A program made the position numbers and the translations under genes. Shown piece by piece: positions 50,566-61,197 of a stretch of DNA of 64,000 bases. The notes under the pieces are model-generated. The model worked only from the letters and a program-made list of their open reading frames with translations. It was not told the origin of the DNA and did no database searches. The stretch's first letter is position 1; each line of letters starts with the position of its first letter. Origin of the DNA: Mercurialis annua (lineage: Eukaryota; Streptophyta; Magnoliopsida; Malpighiales; Euphorbiaceae); NCBI RefSeq assembly GCF_937616625.2, contig NC_065575.1, forward strand, positions 25,729,001 to 25,793,000, written 5' to 3'.

Positions 50566-51512
50566 TGAAAGACCCTTTGGGTTATAAGGCAAACCAGTTT
50601 TTGATTTGTGAATCGGAAATTTAAATTCTTTAAAGCGGAAAAGAGAATTTAAAGACACAAGAGATTTGGAGTGGTTCGGATCAACTCACGATCCTACTCC
50701 ACTACTCAATCTAAGATTGAGATTTTAGAATCCACTAAATGGGATTGTGCTTTATAGATAAGCACCAACTTTACAAAGAGATTTCTTAGAGATAATCTCA
50801 AACTCACAATTGATTTTTCAAGGATAATCAAGAACCTACAAGGGTTGAGTTTTTCCAAAGCTAAACTCTAACTCACAATGATTAGGAGTTTCCAAGATTA
50901 CTCCAAAACTACAACAAAACTAAGTGATTTAAAAATGTATGTTTGTTGTTTCAAGGTGTGTAAATCATTAATTTTGAAACATTGCAAATGGGTTTATATT
51001 TATACCCAAAGCAATCCCCAAACAAAGCACTAACAAACAAAACAAAAAAATGATCTCTGCACACATATCGCCCCCGTGATGCATGGATCACGGGCGAGAT
51101 ATTTGAATGAGACAAAAACCTTCAACGGCTAGAGCCACGTGTCAATGCTTCATTGGGTCTTCAAAAATGTATCCGTTGGATCTTCAACGGTCTCATTTAT
51201 CGCGCCCGAGATGTGTTCGTCGCGCCCGTAATTCGTTCCAACAGTCGACTAGGGTTTTGTCAGCTCGATATCGCCCCCGTGATATTTGCGTTGCCCCCCG
51301 TGATATATATCGCCCCCGAGATGGAAATCCATCACGGGCGAGATATGCTACTGGACAACTTTCTACTCAAAAACACGATTTTTGCTAGAGAGCTCCGAAT
51401 TGACTTCCGATTGTTCCTATGAGTTCCTATACACTAATAAACATGATTAGATCACTCATAGTTGATTGTCAAAGTCAAAACAAAAGGAGTTTGAAAGGAC
51501 AAAGGTCCAACA
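50566..51512 (-). repeat. 3' LTR of TR-GAG element
   Basis: 947 bp. On the minus strand it starts TGTTGGACCTTTGTCC at 51512 and ends GGGTCTTTCA at 50566. A TATA-like run (plus-strand TTTATATTTATA, 50993-51004) and several GC-rich motifs of the type ATCGCCCCCGTGAT with inverted partners ATCACGGGCGAGAT (51066-51346) are present. The open frames in it (about 51107-51422) are shadows without recognisable domains. Confidence 0.93.
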
Positions 51513-52188
51513 ATCTCCCCCTTTTTGAGTTTGACAATCAACATGCTAAAATGACTAAGTTAAGTAAGAGTCAAATTGATTTTGGCTCCCCCTCACTTTA
51601 TGCACAAAAGATATAAGCAATTTATAATGCATAAGCAAGAAATTTTGAAAAAAAAAACTTAGCAATTTGAGCATGGAAACTTCTCCCCCTTTGTCAAGCA
51701 CAAAAAGAATCAAAGCATATTTAGAACACGGACAAAGGAGCTAATTGAAGGAGATTCTGAAAACAATTTTTAGTCTCTCATTCAATTGAGGCGCAAGACA
51801 CTAATTTGATATGCATATCAAGCCTAAAACTCAATTGATTGAACTAATTTGATTTAAATGATCAAAAATAGGTAATAATTCATCAATTGAATTGTACCAA
51901 GGCAAGTCCAATCATTAAAAAAGTTTTAAAGCATATCAAAACTTTTTGGAGAATTAAGTTTTGAAAAATTGATTCTCCCCCTCAAAACAACAATTTTGGA
52001 AAACATGGCATATAGATTGATACAAATTTTACCTATGTTGCCATTTTCCAAAAGCTTCCATTGATCATCCACCTTATGATTTGAGATTGGTTTAGTGGAC
52101 ATCAATTGTACCTACAAAGCAAATCACTTACGTACCCAAACAACTTTGGGTCCTTGAAAGTTAATGCTTGAATAGTTCAAAGGGATTA
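51513..52188 (-). other. 3' untranslated region with polypurine tracts of TR-GAG element
   Basis: AT-rich non-coding sequence between the end of gag and the 3' LTR. The minus-strand tract AAAAAGGGGGAGAT abuts the LTR at 51513-51526 and is the likely plus-strand primer. Further GGGGGAG tracts occur at about 51589, 51683 and 51977. On the minus strand the original gag stop (TGA) lies at 52124-52126, just left of the nested gypsy. Confidence 0.75.
52184..52188. repeat. Target-site duplication GATTA (left) of nested gypsy element
   Basis: GATTA precedes the gypsy LTR here and follows it at 58359-58363; removing the element rejoins the gag frame. Confidence 0.95.
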
Positions 52189-52939
52189 TGTAATACCCCG
52201 TAAGTTCAGGTGCCGTTTAGTACAACGTGTCCGGTAGAGAAGGACCGGAGTTACAGAACTAAGTATATTGGATATTAAAGAAAAGGATAAATTGGAGTAG
52301 GACGTAATTGTTTATGGATTAGAATAAGAAAATAAGGAAAAATATCAAGAAAAGTCACAAACTTTAGATCAGGGACTAAAGTGGTAATTTAACCAGTTAA
52401 GTCCGAAATTGGAATTATTTCGCCAAGGTCCGCGAAATGTTTTATAGTATTGGTGGTAAAAGTTTCAGGTCAATCGGAGACCTTTTAAAATTTGGACGCG
52501 GATTCATTTTGGGCTAAATTGTCAATTTTGAAGAATTCAAGGATCAAAGTACAAATTAGCCAATTTAGCCTCGAGAATAGTAATTGGAAGATTATCGACG
52601 AGAATAGTTATATTTGGAGTAGTATTGTTTATTTGGATATAAATAATACGTAGATAATCGAGTTAAAAGGATAATTTAACCGTTTGGTTAAATTAGAAAG
52701 TTTAAAAGAGAAATGGTTTAAGTTAAAGAATTGAAGGATTAAAGTGGCTAATTAGCCAACTTATATGTTAAGGAAAGGAAGGAATCAGATGATTCCAGAG
52801 AGCAGAAGAGGAAGAGAGAAAGGAAAGGGCGAACGATTACGTTCCGCCGCCGTTTCGCCGTTTCTCGCCCAAATCGCGAGTTCTTTATATCGATTCGTTC
52901 AGAATTCGATTCTCTATCATCGCTAAGCTTCAAATCAAG

Positions 52940-54224
52940 GTAAGTTTGACGTTTTTATTATGAGAATTGATAAATAAGGGTTAATTCGTTTTAACGAATT
53001 AAACGAATCGTAATCGCGTTTCTATTGGCGTTTTTGATGATATTTGAGATGGTTATTAATGGAAATCGTGCTAGAATCGACTTTGGACGTTTAAGCACGT
53101 CGGAATTGGCCCGGGGAATGAACCCCGGGGCTGCACATCGGCAGTCGTTTGCTGCACGAACGTGCAGTACACGTTCGTGTAGCAGACTGCACGAACGTGT
53201 AGCACACGTTCGTGTAGTACACTACACGAACGTGGAGCACACGAACGTGCAGCGTACTGCACACGAACGTGCAGTACACTGCTGCACGAACGTGTAGCCC
53301 TTCGCCTAAGGGGGGTTTTCGAATCGGGCCTTCTGGGCCCTGACGTGACGCGGAAACTCGATTTCAAACAATTTCAAGTCGTGTAATCAATCGTGATTCG
53401 ATTGAATATCAAAACGTAAACTAGGACGTTTAAAAGAGAAGTGTGATTAAGAGATTATCAAAGTTAAGAATCGTATTAGAGATACGATTGTGTTAACCTA
53501 AGTTTATAACTTAGGAGTTTGAATATTAAGCCTACGTTTATGAATTAAACGTACATATGATTTGAATAGGAAGTGGATACATCGACGAGGTACGAGATCG
53601 ACGAGCTGGAATAGTTAAAAGAGTGAATGACGTGTGGAGCTTACGTTTGGATATAAGGAATAGCGATCGTTGTGAGTTAAACTTTACTTTGAGTATTATT
53701 ACGAAATGGATAGTTTTTATATTATAAATATAATATTAAACTACATCGCATGCTATAGTATTTTATCGATAGAAATGAATTTGTACATCATATTATCGAA
53801 TATATATAGATTGTGAAAACTAGTATATGATCCGGGGGAAACAAGCTACCTATTGGGTGTCAATAGGCTGTGTGATCACCAGCGTCCGGGTAAGTCATAG
53901 ATAGAGATTTCATGGGTCGTATATCATACTTGTTTGTGCATGCGATACAGAGCCTATCTGGTTGAACTATCCCGGGGCCTGTATCTGCGAGTCGGCTGGT
54001 TGAACTATCCCGGACTCATATCGATCGATCGTTAGATGTTGTGATAATGTTCATTATGCATACTAAGATATTAGGGTTTCGATCGGATCAAATGCTTGAA
54101 GTATAATATGTTTGTATATATGTGTTTTGTTTTAAATGCGATGTTATTTTCTATAATACCCTAGTAATGTGTTTTCTCACTCAGTATTTCCCCAAATACT
54201 GACCCCTCACATTGATGTTTTCAG
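52940..54224 (+). other. Possible intron inside the gypsy LTR
   Basis: AATCAAG followed by GTAAGTTTG (donor at 52940) and TTGATGTTTTCAG followed by GTGTAT (acceptor ending 54224) are strong plant splice signals about 1.29 kb apart. They would make a 5'-untranslated intron in transcripts that start upstream. The same pair is in the 3' LTR (56658-57942). Based only on splice-site strings. Confidence 0.35.
53154..53296. repeat. Cluster of CACGAACGTG decamers in gypsy LTR
   Basis: Eight copies of a 10-bp motif in about 140 bp, six as CACGAACGTG and two as CACGTTCGTG, separated by short spacers of the GTAGCA/CAGTACACTG kind. The same cluster is at about 56872-57014 in the other LTR. It is GC-rich compared with its AT-rich surroundings and able to form hairpins. 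It could be a transcription-factor binding array or a CpG-rich structural block. Confidence 0.85.
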
Positions 54225-54640
54225 GTGTATAGAGTCGGATCAGACAGACCGTCTTTGGTGTGCTGAGTACGAGTCCCCTTGGTGCTGCAGTAGTATACGT
54301 ATGACGAGTCTTAGCATAGAATAGTCAGGTCTTATAGGTTGTGTACATATTTAATGTTTGTTTGATGTGACGTCTTTTGGTTGTCAGTTTTGTATTGATC
54401 GATAGACGGGCTAGTACGTACAAGTTACGGAAGTGAGATGCCCACTATGGTTGTATCGATGATGTGATATATAGGATGTACGTTATGATTGTAAACGTGT
54501 CTTCTTATTACATGTTTATAGGATAGTTGTGTTTGCGTTTCCGCGAAAAAGTTAGAGTGGTTTTAGGCTTGCTACGGGTTTCGGAGCTACCACTCCCATT
54601 CCCTAGCGCCGGTCTCGGCTCAATAATTTGGGTCGTGACA

Positions 54641-55906
54641 AAGTTGCTATCAGAGCAGTTGGTCCAGTTACCTCTGCTAATATGTGATTTGAGTGCAGTT
54701 GGTCCATGATACCACTGCGAGTCTGTGATTGATGTTTGCTTGTTCCTAGGTATTATGTCATTAGACTAAGTTAGGAACTACTGCAGCTATAGAATTGAGC
54801 CATGTCTGATCCAAGTTGTTTGTATAATTTGTTTTAAGATCGAGCTGATTGATTGTGAATTTTTGATTGATTGAGAATTCTTGTTTGTTTCATTATGATA
54901 AGTATGATCGATGGATTGTGAAATTCTTGTTTGTTTCATTATGACAAGTATGATCGATGGATTGTGAAACCTTTGTTTGTTTCTTTGCGAAATACGTATA
55001 CGATGTATAGATGGTATCGAAATCGAATTATCGAAATGTCGAGATGTGCATGAAGAAGAAGTATGAAGTTACAGAAGTGGAAGAACCTACCGTGTACAGA
55101 GTTTAAATGTCTAGAGAACTTACAAAACTCGAAGTTTAAAACTTTTTGAAAGTTGTTTGTGTAAACGATTTTGAAAACATAGTTGTGCCTAGACCCGCGA
55201 TAGTCATCGATAAGTGCCACGACATTGATAGAAGTGCATCACTACATATATCTGTACATACATCAATAGGACATGCATCATATGCATTAGGTTCGGACGA
55301 AAAGGTGAGATGTGGCAACTCTTTGGGGATGAGAGACGTCATCACCCTAGTGCACAATTTTGTTAAAATGAAAATGAAATTTGATTTAAAGTTCAAAATG
55401 AATCGTTTTATCGAAAGAGTTTTGAAAGAGTTTTGTTTTCATGTAAGTATACCTAGACCAGAACTCTGTAACGGAAGTGAAGTGCTCGCGAGCAAGCTGC
55501 GATCAAGACCAAGAGGCGAATGAATACGTATCGTTGCGGAAATATAGACGTTATGCTTCTAGGATATGAACTTAGTTTCAAGTTAACGAGCTAGTATATA
55601 GTTAAGATCGTGAATACGTTGGACAGTGATATGTACCCGATTAGTGATGTGTTAGAAAGTAAGTATCTCTTTGACGGGATGTCAAAGATCTTAAACAAGG
55701 ATATACGAGAAGAAGTGGATATGAAGGATGAAGTTTGTATAAGAGAAGTGAATGATAGATGTACGTGAATAGCGGAATGAAAATGATTGGACGGTGAACT
55801 AGGACGTTCATATTGTATGATAGGAGTATGAAAAGGGTCAAGGGTTTAAGATAAGTAAAAAGGTAATATGAAAATTCGAGGACGAATTTTTATAAGGAGG
55901 GAAGAA
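54641..55906 (+). other. Internal region of nested gypsy element, non-coding
   Basis: 1266 bp. The primer site TTGCTATCAGAGC (54645-54656 region) differs from the usual TGGTATCAGAGC by one base. A tandem duplication with period 46 bp (TTGTTTGTTTCATTATGA at 54881 and 54927) follows. The only frame above 100 codons (55146-55523, 125 codons) has no domain that I recognise and is probably not a gene. The polypurine tract AAGGAGGGAAGAA lies at 55894-55906. Confidence 0.75.
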
Positions 55907-58358
55907 TGTAATACCCCGTAAGTTCAGGTGCCGTTTAGTACAACGTGTCCGGTAGAGAAGGACCGGAGTTACAGAACTAAGTATATTGGATATTAAAGAA
56001 AAGGATAAATTGGAGTAGGACGTAATTGTTTATGGATTAGAATAAGAAAATAAGGAAAAATATCAAGAAAAGTCACAAACTTTAGATCAGGGACTAAAGT
56101 GGTAATTTAACCAGTTAAGTCCGAAATTGGAATTATTTCGCCAAGGTCCGCGAAATGTTTTATAGTATTGGTGGTAAAAGTTTCAGGTCAATCGGAGACC
56201 TTTTAAAATTTGGACGCGGATTCATTTTGGGCTAAATTGTCAATTTTGAAGAATTCAAGGATCAAAGTACAAATTAGCCAATTTAGCCTCGAGAATAGTA
56301 ATTGGAAAATTATCGACGAGAATAGTTATATTTGGAGTAGTATTGTTTATTTGGATATAAATAATACGTAGATAATCGAGTTAAAAGGATAATTTAACCG
56401 TTTGGTTAAATTAGAAAGTTTAAAAGAGAAATGGTTTAAGTTAAAGAATTGAAGGATTAAAGTGGCTAATTAGCCAACTTATATGTTAAGGAAAGGAAGG
56501 AATCAGATGATTCCAGAGAGCAGAAGAGGAAGAGAGAAAGGAAAGGGCGAACGATTACGTTCCGCCGCCGTTTCGCCGTTTCTCGCCCAAATCGCGAGTT
56601 CTTTATATCGATTCGTTCAGAATTCGATTCTCTATCATCGCTAAGCTTCAAATCAAGGTAAGTTTGACGTTTTTATTATGAGAATTGATAAATAAGGGTT
56701 AATTCGTTTTAACGAATTAAACGAATCGTAATCGCGTTTCTATTGGCGTTTTTGATGATATTTGAGATGGTTATTAATGGAAATCGTGCTAGAATCGACT
56801 TTGGACGTTTAAGCACGTCGGAATTGGCCCGGGGAATGAACCCCGGGGCTGCACATCGGCAGTCGTTTGCTGCACGAACGTGCAGTACACGTTCGTGTAG
56901 CAGACTGCACGAACGTGTAGCACACGTTCGTGTAGTACACTACACGAACGTGGAGCACACGAACGTGCAGCGTACTGCACACGAACGTGCAGTACACTGC
57001 TGCACGAACGTGTAGCCCTTCGCCTAAGGGGGGTTTTCGAATCGGGCCTTCTGGGCCCTGACGCGACGCGGAAACTCGATTTCAAACAATTTCAAGTCGT
57101 GTAATCAATCGTGATTCGATTGAATATCAAAACGTAAACTAGGACGTTTAAAAGAGAAGTGTGATTAAGAGATTATCAAAGTTAAGAATCGTATTAGAGA
57201 TACGATTGTGTTAACCTAAGTTTATAACTTAGGAGTTTGAATATTAAGCCTACGTTTATGAATTAAACGTACATATGATTTGAATAGGAAGTGGATACAT
57301 CGACGAGGTACGAGATCGACGAGCTGGAATAGTTAAAAGAGTGAATGACGTGTGGAGCTTACGTTTGGATATAAGGAATAGCGATCGTTGTGAGTTAAAC
57401 TTTACTTTGAGTATTATTACGAAATGGATAGTTTTTATATTATAAATATAATATTAAACTACATCGCATGCTATAGTATTTTATCGATAGAAATGAATTT
57501 GTACATCATATTATCGAATATATATAGATTGTGAAAACTAGTATATGATCCGGGGGAAACAAGCTACCTATTGGGTGTCAATAGGCTGTGTGATCACCAG
57601 CGTCCGGGTAAGTCATAGATAGAGATTTCATGGGTCGTATATCATACTTGTTTGTGCATGCGATACAGAGCCTATCTGGTTGAACTATCCCGGGGCCTGT
57701 ATCTGCGAGTCGGCTGGTTGAACTATCCCGGACTCATATCGATCGATCGTTAGATGTTGTGATAATGTTCATTATGCATACTAAGATATTAGGGTTTCGA
57801 TCGGATCAAATGCTTGAAGTATAATATGTTTGTATATATGTGTTTTGTTTTAAATGCGATGTTATTTTCTATAATACCCTAGTAATGTGTTTTCTCACTC
57901 AGTATTTCCCCAAATACTGACCCCTCACATTGATGTTTTCAGGTGTATAGAGTCGGATCAGACAGACCGTCTTTGGTGTGCTGAGTACGAGTCCCCTTGG
58001 TGCTGCAGTAGTATACGTATGACGAGTCTTAGCATAGAATAGTCAGGTCTTATAGGTTGTGTACATATTTAATGTTTGTTTGATGTGACGTCTTTTGGTT
58101 GTCAGTTTTGTATTGATCGATAGACGGGCTAGTACGTACAAGTTACGGAAGTGAGATGCCCACTATGGTTGTATCGATGATGTGATATATAGGATGTACG
58201 TTATGATTGTAAACGTGTCTTCTTATTACATGTTTATAGGATAGTTGTGTTTGCGTTTCCGCGAAAAAGTTAGAGTGGTTTTAGGCTTGCTACGGGTTTC
58301 GGAGCTACCACTCCCATTCCCTAGCGCCGGTCTCGGCTCAATAATTTGGGTCGTGACA
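55907..58358 (+). repeat. 3' LTR of nested gypsy element
   Basis: 2452 bp, the same length as the 5' LTR. The two differences noticed are AATTGGAAGATT versus AATTGGAAAATT and TGACGTGACG versus TGACGCGACG. It ends at 58358 followed by GATTA. Its last bases, read on the minus strand, are used as the final codons of the interrupted gag frame. Confidence 0.94.
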
Positions 58359-60191
58359 GATTAGCCTTAATTGAACTTTTCTCACATAGCAATGAACATT
58401 AATGTGACCATATTGCATGCAATAAAAACATTGAGTTCTATGGTTCACATTTGATTGCTTTTGAGGTGGCTTGGTTCTAATGGTCTCATAAGAACAAGCA
58501 CAAGCATGTACACAAGAATTGACATTTGAAGATGCATGAACATGTGAGTTCTTTCTAGTCTTCTTGTTCCATTTTTGACTATATTGAGAAGCATAGCCAT
58601 GTCTCAAGGGTCTTGTACCCTTGTTGCTCTTAGCCTTTTGAGCCAAGAATGGCTTAGGCCTAGGAGCTTGAGCATGCAACTTCTTTGCCTCAATTGGTTT
58701 GACCAATTTAGGAGGAACTTCTATAGAAGAAGTTTGAGGCAAAATGGACTTCACAAATTTAGTCCCATTGGAACTATAAGCATTTTGATTATAGCCAAGT
58801 CCATATTTTATGGTTGGGCATCTTTGAGATACAAGAATTGAATCCAAAGTTGCCTTCCCTTTTTGAAATCTTGAAAGTGAATCTTTTAATTCAAGAATTT
58901 CATTCTTTAGTTGATCATTTTCCTTAAGCAAGTTATCAACATTCAAACCTTGCTTAGGGATAGATTCTAAAGATGACTTGAGAGCTTCATTTGACAATTT
59001 AAGCTCATGAATTTCTTTTGTTAAAACAATCATTTCATCTTTGGCTTTAGAAGCCTCATTTTTAAAAAATAGCATCTTGGCTTTATAATCACCACATTTA
59101 ATTACTAGTTCATCAAGCATGCTATACATATCATCATCATCATCATGAGCATCATCAACAGCAATATCATCAATAACATCATCAACAATATCATTTTTAA
59201 CATTTAAGCATGCATCATGTGATTCAACACCAATACCATCCCAACATAGAAAAGATTGGGGGTTTACCTCTAGTGTTGGTTCCTCCTCAAAAGACATGAG
59301 GCACAAGTTGGCATCATGGTGGCTATCACCATCCGATTGAGAATCACCATCCCAAAAAGTCTTGGAACCCCCCTTTGAACTCTTCCTTGAAGAGGAGGAT
59401 CTACCATGATTGCCATTTCCCTTCATCTTGAGCTCATTCACTCTCTTTGTGAGCCTCAAGAGTTCTTCCTCATTGCTTTCCTTCTTGTTCTCTTCTAAAA
59501 GAGTACTTGTTGATGCCTTGAAAGCCATGTTCTTCTCCCTTGCCATTTCTTCTTGAATAATCTTGATGTAAGACATCTCATGGAGAAGAAGCTTTCCAAT
59601 CAACTCATCCGTCCTCAAGGTGGATAAATCATGAGTTTCAATGATGGCGGTAGTCTTAGGTTGCCATAGAAGAGTAGGAAGGGATCTTAGGATTTTACCA
59701 TTGATTTCATTTAGCTTGAAGAATTTCCCAAGTTGCTCAAGACTATGAACAATCTTAAGAAGCCTTGATGTCATCATCCCCACATCTTCATTTGGCAAGC
59801 CCTTGAAGCCTTCATACTCAACAAGAAGCAACTCAAGCTTCTTACCCTTGACTTGTTGTGTACCTTCATAGTAGCTCTCAAGAGTCTCCCACATTTGCTT
59901 GGCACAATTCAAGTGTTGAATTCTACCTTGTTCTTCTCTAGAGATTGAGGAGAGGAGAGTAGTAATGGCTTTTCTATTCATGCCATTCTCCTTGACTTGC
60001 TCTATAGACCAATCTTGTCTCTTCAAAAGAGCTCCATTTTTGTCACATGGAGGTGTCCATCCCCTTAGAAATACACTCCATAGATCAACCCCTTGCATAT
60101 CAAGATAATTTTCCATCATATATTTCCAAACTTTGTAATTTGAGCCATCAAGAAAAGGTTTGAGAGTGATGAAAAAATTTTCGGTTGCCAT
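58338..60191 (-). CDS. gag: Gag polyprotein of TR-GAG element, 3' end replaced by gypsy LTR
   Basis: Structural protein expected to form cytoplasmic virus-like particles and package element RNA. 617 codons without an internal stop. It starts at the ATG 45 bp inside the primer site (MATENFFITLKPFLDGSNY, the usual copia gag opening), with the capsid-like domain in about residues 1-225 (motif MWETLESYYEGTQQVKGKKL). A Lys/Ser-rich linker follows at about 260-280, an Asp-rich run (DDAHDDDDDMYSMLDEL) at about 350, coiled-coil heptads at about 365-450, a basic Pro-containing part, and a zinc knuckle CFYCMQYGHINVHC at residues 588-601. Residues 612-617 are encoded by the nested gypsy LTR; the original frame ran on for about 16 more codons to a stop at 52124-52126. 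No protease follows. Intact enough to be recent, possibly still expressible. Confidence 0.85.
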   Translation of the reverse strand: MATENFFITLKPFLDGSNYKVWKYMMENYLDMQGVDLWSVFLRGWTPPCDKNGALLKRQDWSIEQVKENGMNRKAITTLLSSISREEQGRIQHLNCAKQMWETLESYYEGTQQVKGKKLELLLVEYEGFKGLPNEDVGMMTSRLLKIVHSLEQLGKFFKLNEINGKILRSLPTLLWQPKTTAIIETHDLSTLRTDELIGKLLLHEMSYIKIIQEEMAREKNMAFKASTSTLLEENKKESNEEELLRLTKRVNELKMKGNGNHGRSSSSRKSSKGGSKTFWDGDSQSDGDSHHDANLCLMSFEEEPTLEVNPQSFLCWDGIGVESHDACLNVKNDIVDDVIDDIAVDDAHDDDDDMYSMLDELVIKCGDYKAKMLFFKNEASKAKDEMIVLTKEIHELKLSNEALKSSLESIPKQGLNVDNLLKENDQLKNEILELKDSLSRFQKGKATLDSILVSQRCPTIKYGLGYNQNAYSSNGTKFVKSILPQTSSIEVPPKLVKPIEAKKLHAQAPRPKPFLAQKAKSNKGTRPLRHGYASQYSQKWNKKTRKNSHVHASSNVNSCVHACACSYETIRTKPPQKQSNVNHRTQCFYCMQYGHINVHCYVRKVQLRLICHDPNY

Positions 60192-60236
60192 TTTTGATCG
60201 AAAGTTCTAGCAATTAAGCAACAAGAAGAGCACCTT

Positions 60237-60248
60237 GCTCTGATACCA
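60237..60248 (-). other. Primer binding site (tRNA-iMet) of TR-GAG element
   Basis: On the minus strand the sequence reads TGGTATCAGAGC, two bases from the 5' LTR end at 60251. It shows the element's orientation. Confidence 0.93.
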
Positions 60249-60250
60249 AT

Positions 60251-61197
60251 TGAAAGACCCTTTGGGTTATAAGGCAAACCAGTTTTTGATTTGTGAATCG
60301 GAAATTTAAATTCTTTAAAGCGGAAAAGAGAATTTAAAGACACAAGAGATTTAGAGTGGTTCGGATCAACTCACGATCCTACTCCACTACTCAATCTAAG
60401 ATTGAGATTTTAGAATCCACTAAATGGGATTGTGCTTTATAGATAAGCACCAACTTTACAAAGAGATTTCTTAGAGATAATCTCAAACTCACAATTGATT
60501 TTTCAAGGATAATCAAGAACCTACAAGGGTTGAGTTTTTCCAAAGCTAAACTCTAACTCACAATGATTAGGAGTTTCCAAGATTACTCCAAAACTACAAC
60601 AAAACTAAGTGATTTAAAAATGTATGTTTGTTGTTTCAAGGTGTGTAAATCATTAATTTTGAAACATTGCAAATGGGTTTATATTTATACCCAAAGCAAT
60701 CCCCAAACAAAGCACTAACAAACAAAACAAAAAAATGATCTCTGCACACATATCGCCCCCGTGATGCATGGATCACGGGCGAGATATTTGAATGAGACAA
60801 AAACCTTCAACGGCTAGAGCCACGTGTCAATGCTTCATTGGGTCTTCAAAAATGTATCCGTTGGATCTTCAACGGTCTCATTTATCGCGCCCGAGATGTG
60901 TTCGTCGCGCCCGTGATTCGTTCCAACGGTCGACTAGGGTTTTGTCAGCTCGAATATCGCCCCCGTGATATTTGCGTTGCCCCCGTGATATATATCGCCC
61001 CCGAGATGGAAATCCATCACGGGCGAGATATGCTACTGGACAGCTTTCTACTCAAAAACACGATTTTTGCTAGAGAGCTCCGAATTGACTTCCGATTGTT
61101 CCTATGAGTTCCTATACACTAATATACATGATTAGATCACTCATAGTTGATTGTCAAAGTAAAAAAAAAAGGAGTTTGAAAGGACAAAGGTCCAACA
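60251..61197 (-). repeat. 5' LTR of TR-GAG element
   Basis: 947 bp, about 99% identical to 50566-51512. On the minus strand a TATA box (plus-strand TTTATATTTATA at 60678-60689) is well placed to drive gag transcription. GC-rich palindromic motifs (CGCCCCCGTGAT and ATCACGGGCGAG) are at about 60752-61030. Confidence 0.93.
60678..60689 (-). promoter_or_regulatory. TATA box of the TR-GAG 5' LTR
   Basis: Minus-strand TATAAATATAAA in the LTR, upstream of gag in the transcription direction and conserved in the other LTR at 50993-51004. Function inferred from sequence and position. Confidence 0.55.

Larger units (their letters stand above)
52189..54640 (+). repeat. 5' LTR of nested gypsy element
   Basis: 2452 bp, starting TGTAATACCCCGTAAG and ending TTTGGGTCGTGACA. 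It contains a cluster of CACGAACGTG/CACGTTCGTG decamers at about 53154-53295 and a strong splice-donor/acceptor pair (see separate entries). Small open frames near 52748-53367 lie in this repeat-rich section and have no recognisable domain. Confidence 0.94.
52189..58358 (+). mobile_element. Young non-autonomous Ty3-gypsy-type element nested in TR-GAG
   Basis: Two LTRs of 2452 bp each (52189-54640 and 55907-58358), TG...CA ends (TGTAATACCCCG...GGTCGTGACA), 5-bp duplication GATTA, primer site and polypurine tract, but an internal region of only 1266 bp without gag-pol domains. The string TTCGAGGACGAATTT followed by AAGGAGGGAAGAATGTAATA at the 3' LTR border is typical of Del/Tekay-type chromoviruses, so this is probably a deletion derivative mobilised in trans. 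By eye I find only two differences between the LTRs, so it inserted very recently. Confidence 0.9.
50566..61197 (-). mobile_element. Gag-only Sirevirus-like copia element (TR-GAG type)
   Basis: LTRs of 947 bp each (50566-51512 and 60251-61197) with ends TGTTGG...TTTCA on the minus strand, a tRNA-Met primer site at 60237-60248, a polypurine tract next to 51512 and a 5-bp duplication. Internal DNA without the nested gypsy is only about 2.56 kb. It holds one gag frame followed by non-coding sequence; protease, integrase, RT and RNase H are absent. This matches the described TR-GAG class of non-autonomous elements. Gag type, several GGGGGAG tracts and GC-rich LTR palindromes suggest the Sirevirus/Maximus lineage (inference). 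By eye, the LTRs differ at about seven bases and two indels, so insertion was recent. Confidence 0.88.

Noticed and set aside
53025..53367. Cys/Arg-rich 60-98-codon frames on both strands in the gypsy LTR (and the same at 56743-57085).
   Set aside because: They are translations of the CACGAACGTG decamer cluster in an LTR, not genes.
54939..55396. Antisense 86-93-codon frames in the gypsy internal region.
   Set aside because: Shadows without domain support.
55146..55523. 125-codon frame in the gypsy internal region.
   Set aside because: No recognisable domain, no conserved motif, and it sits in a deletion-derived non-coding core.
55146..55906. Possible remnant pol in the nested gypsy element.
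   Set aside because: None of the protease, RT, RNase H or integrase motifs is visible in any frame.
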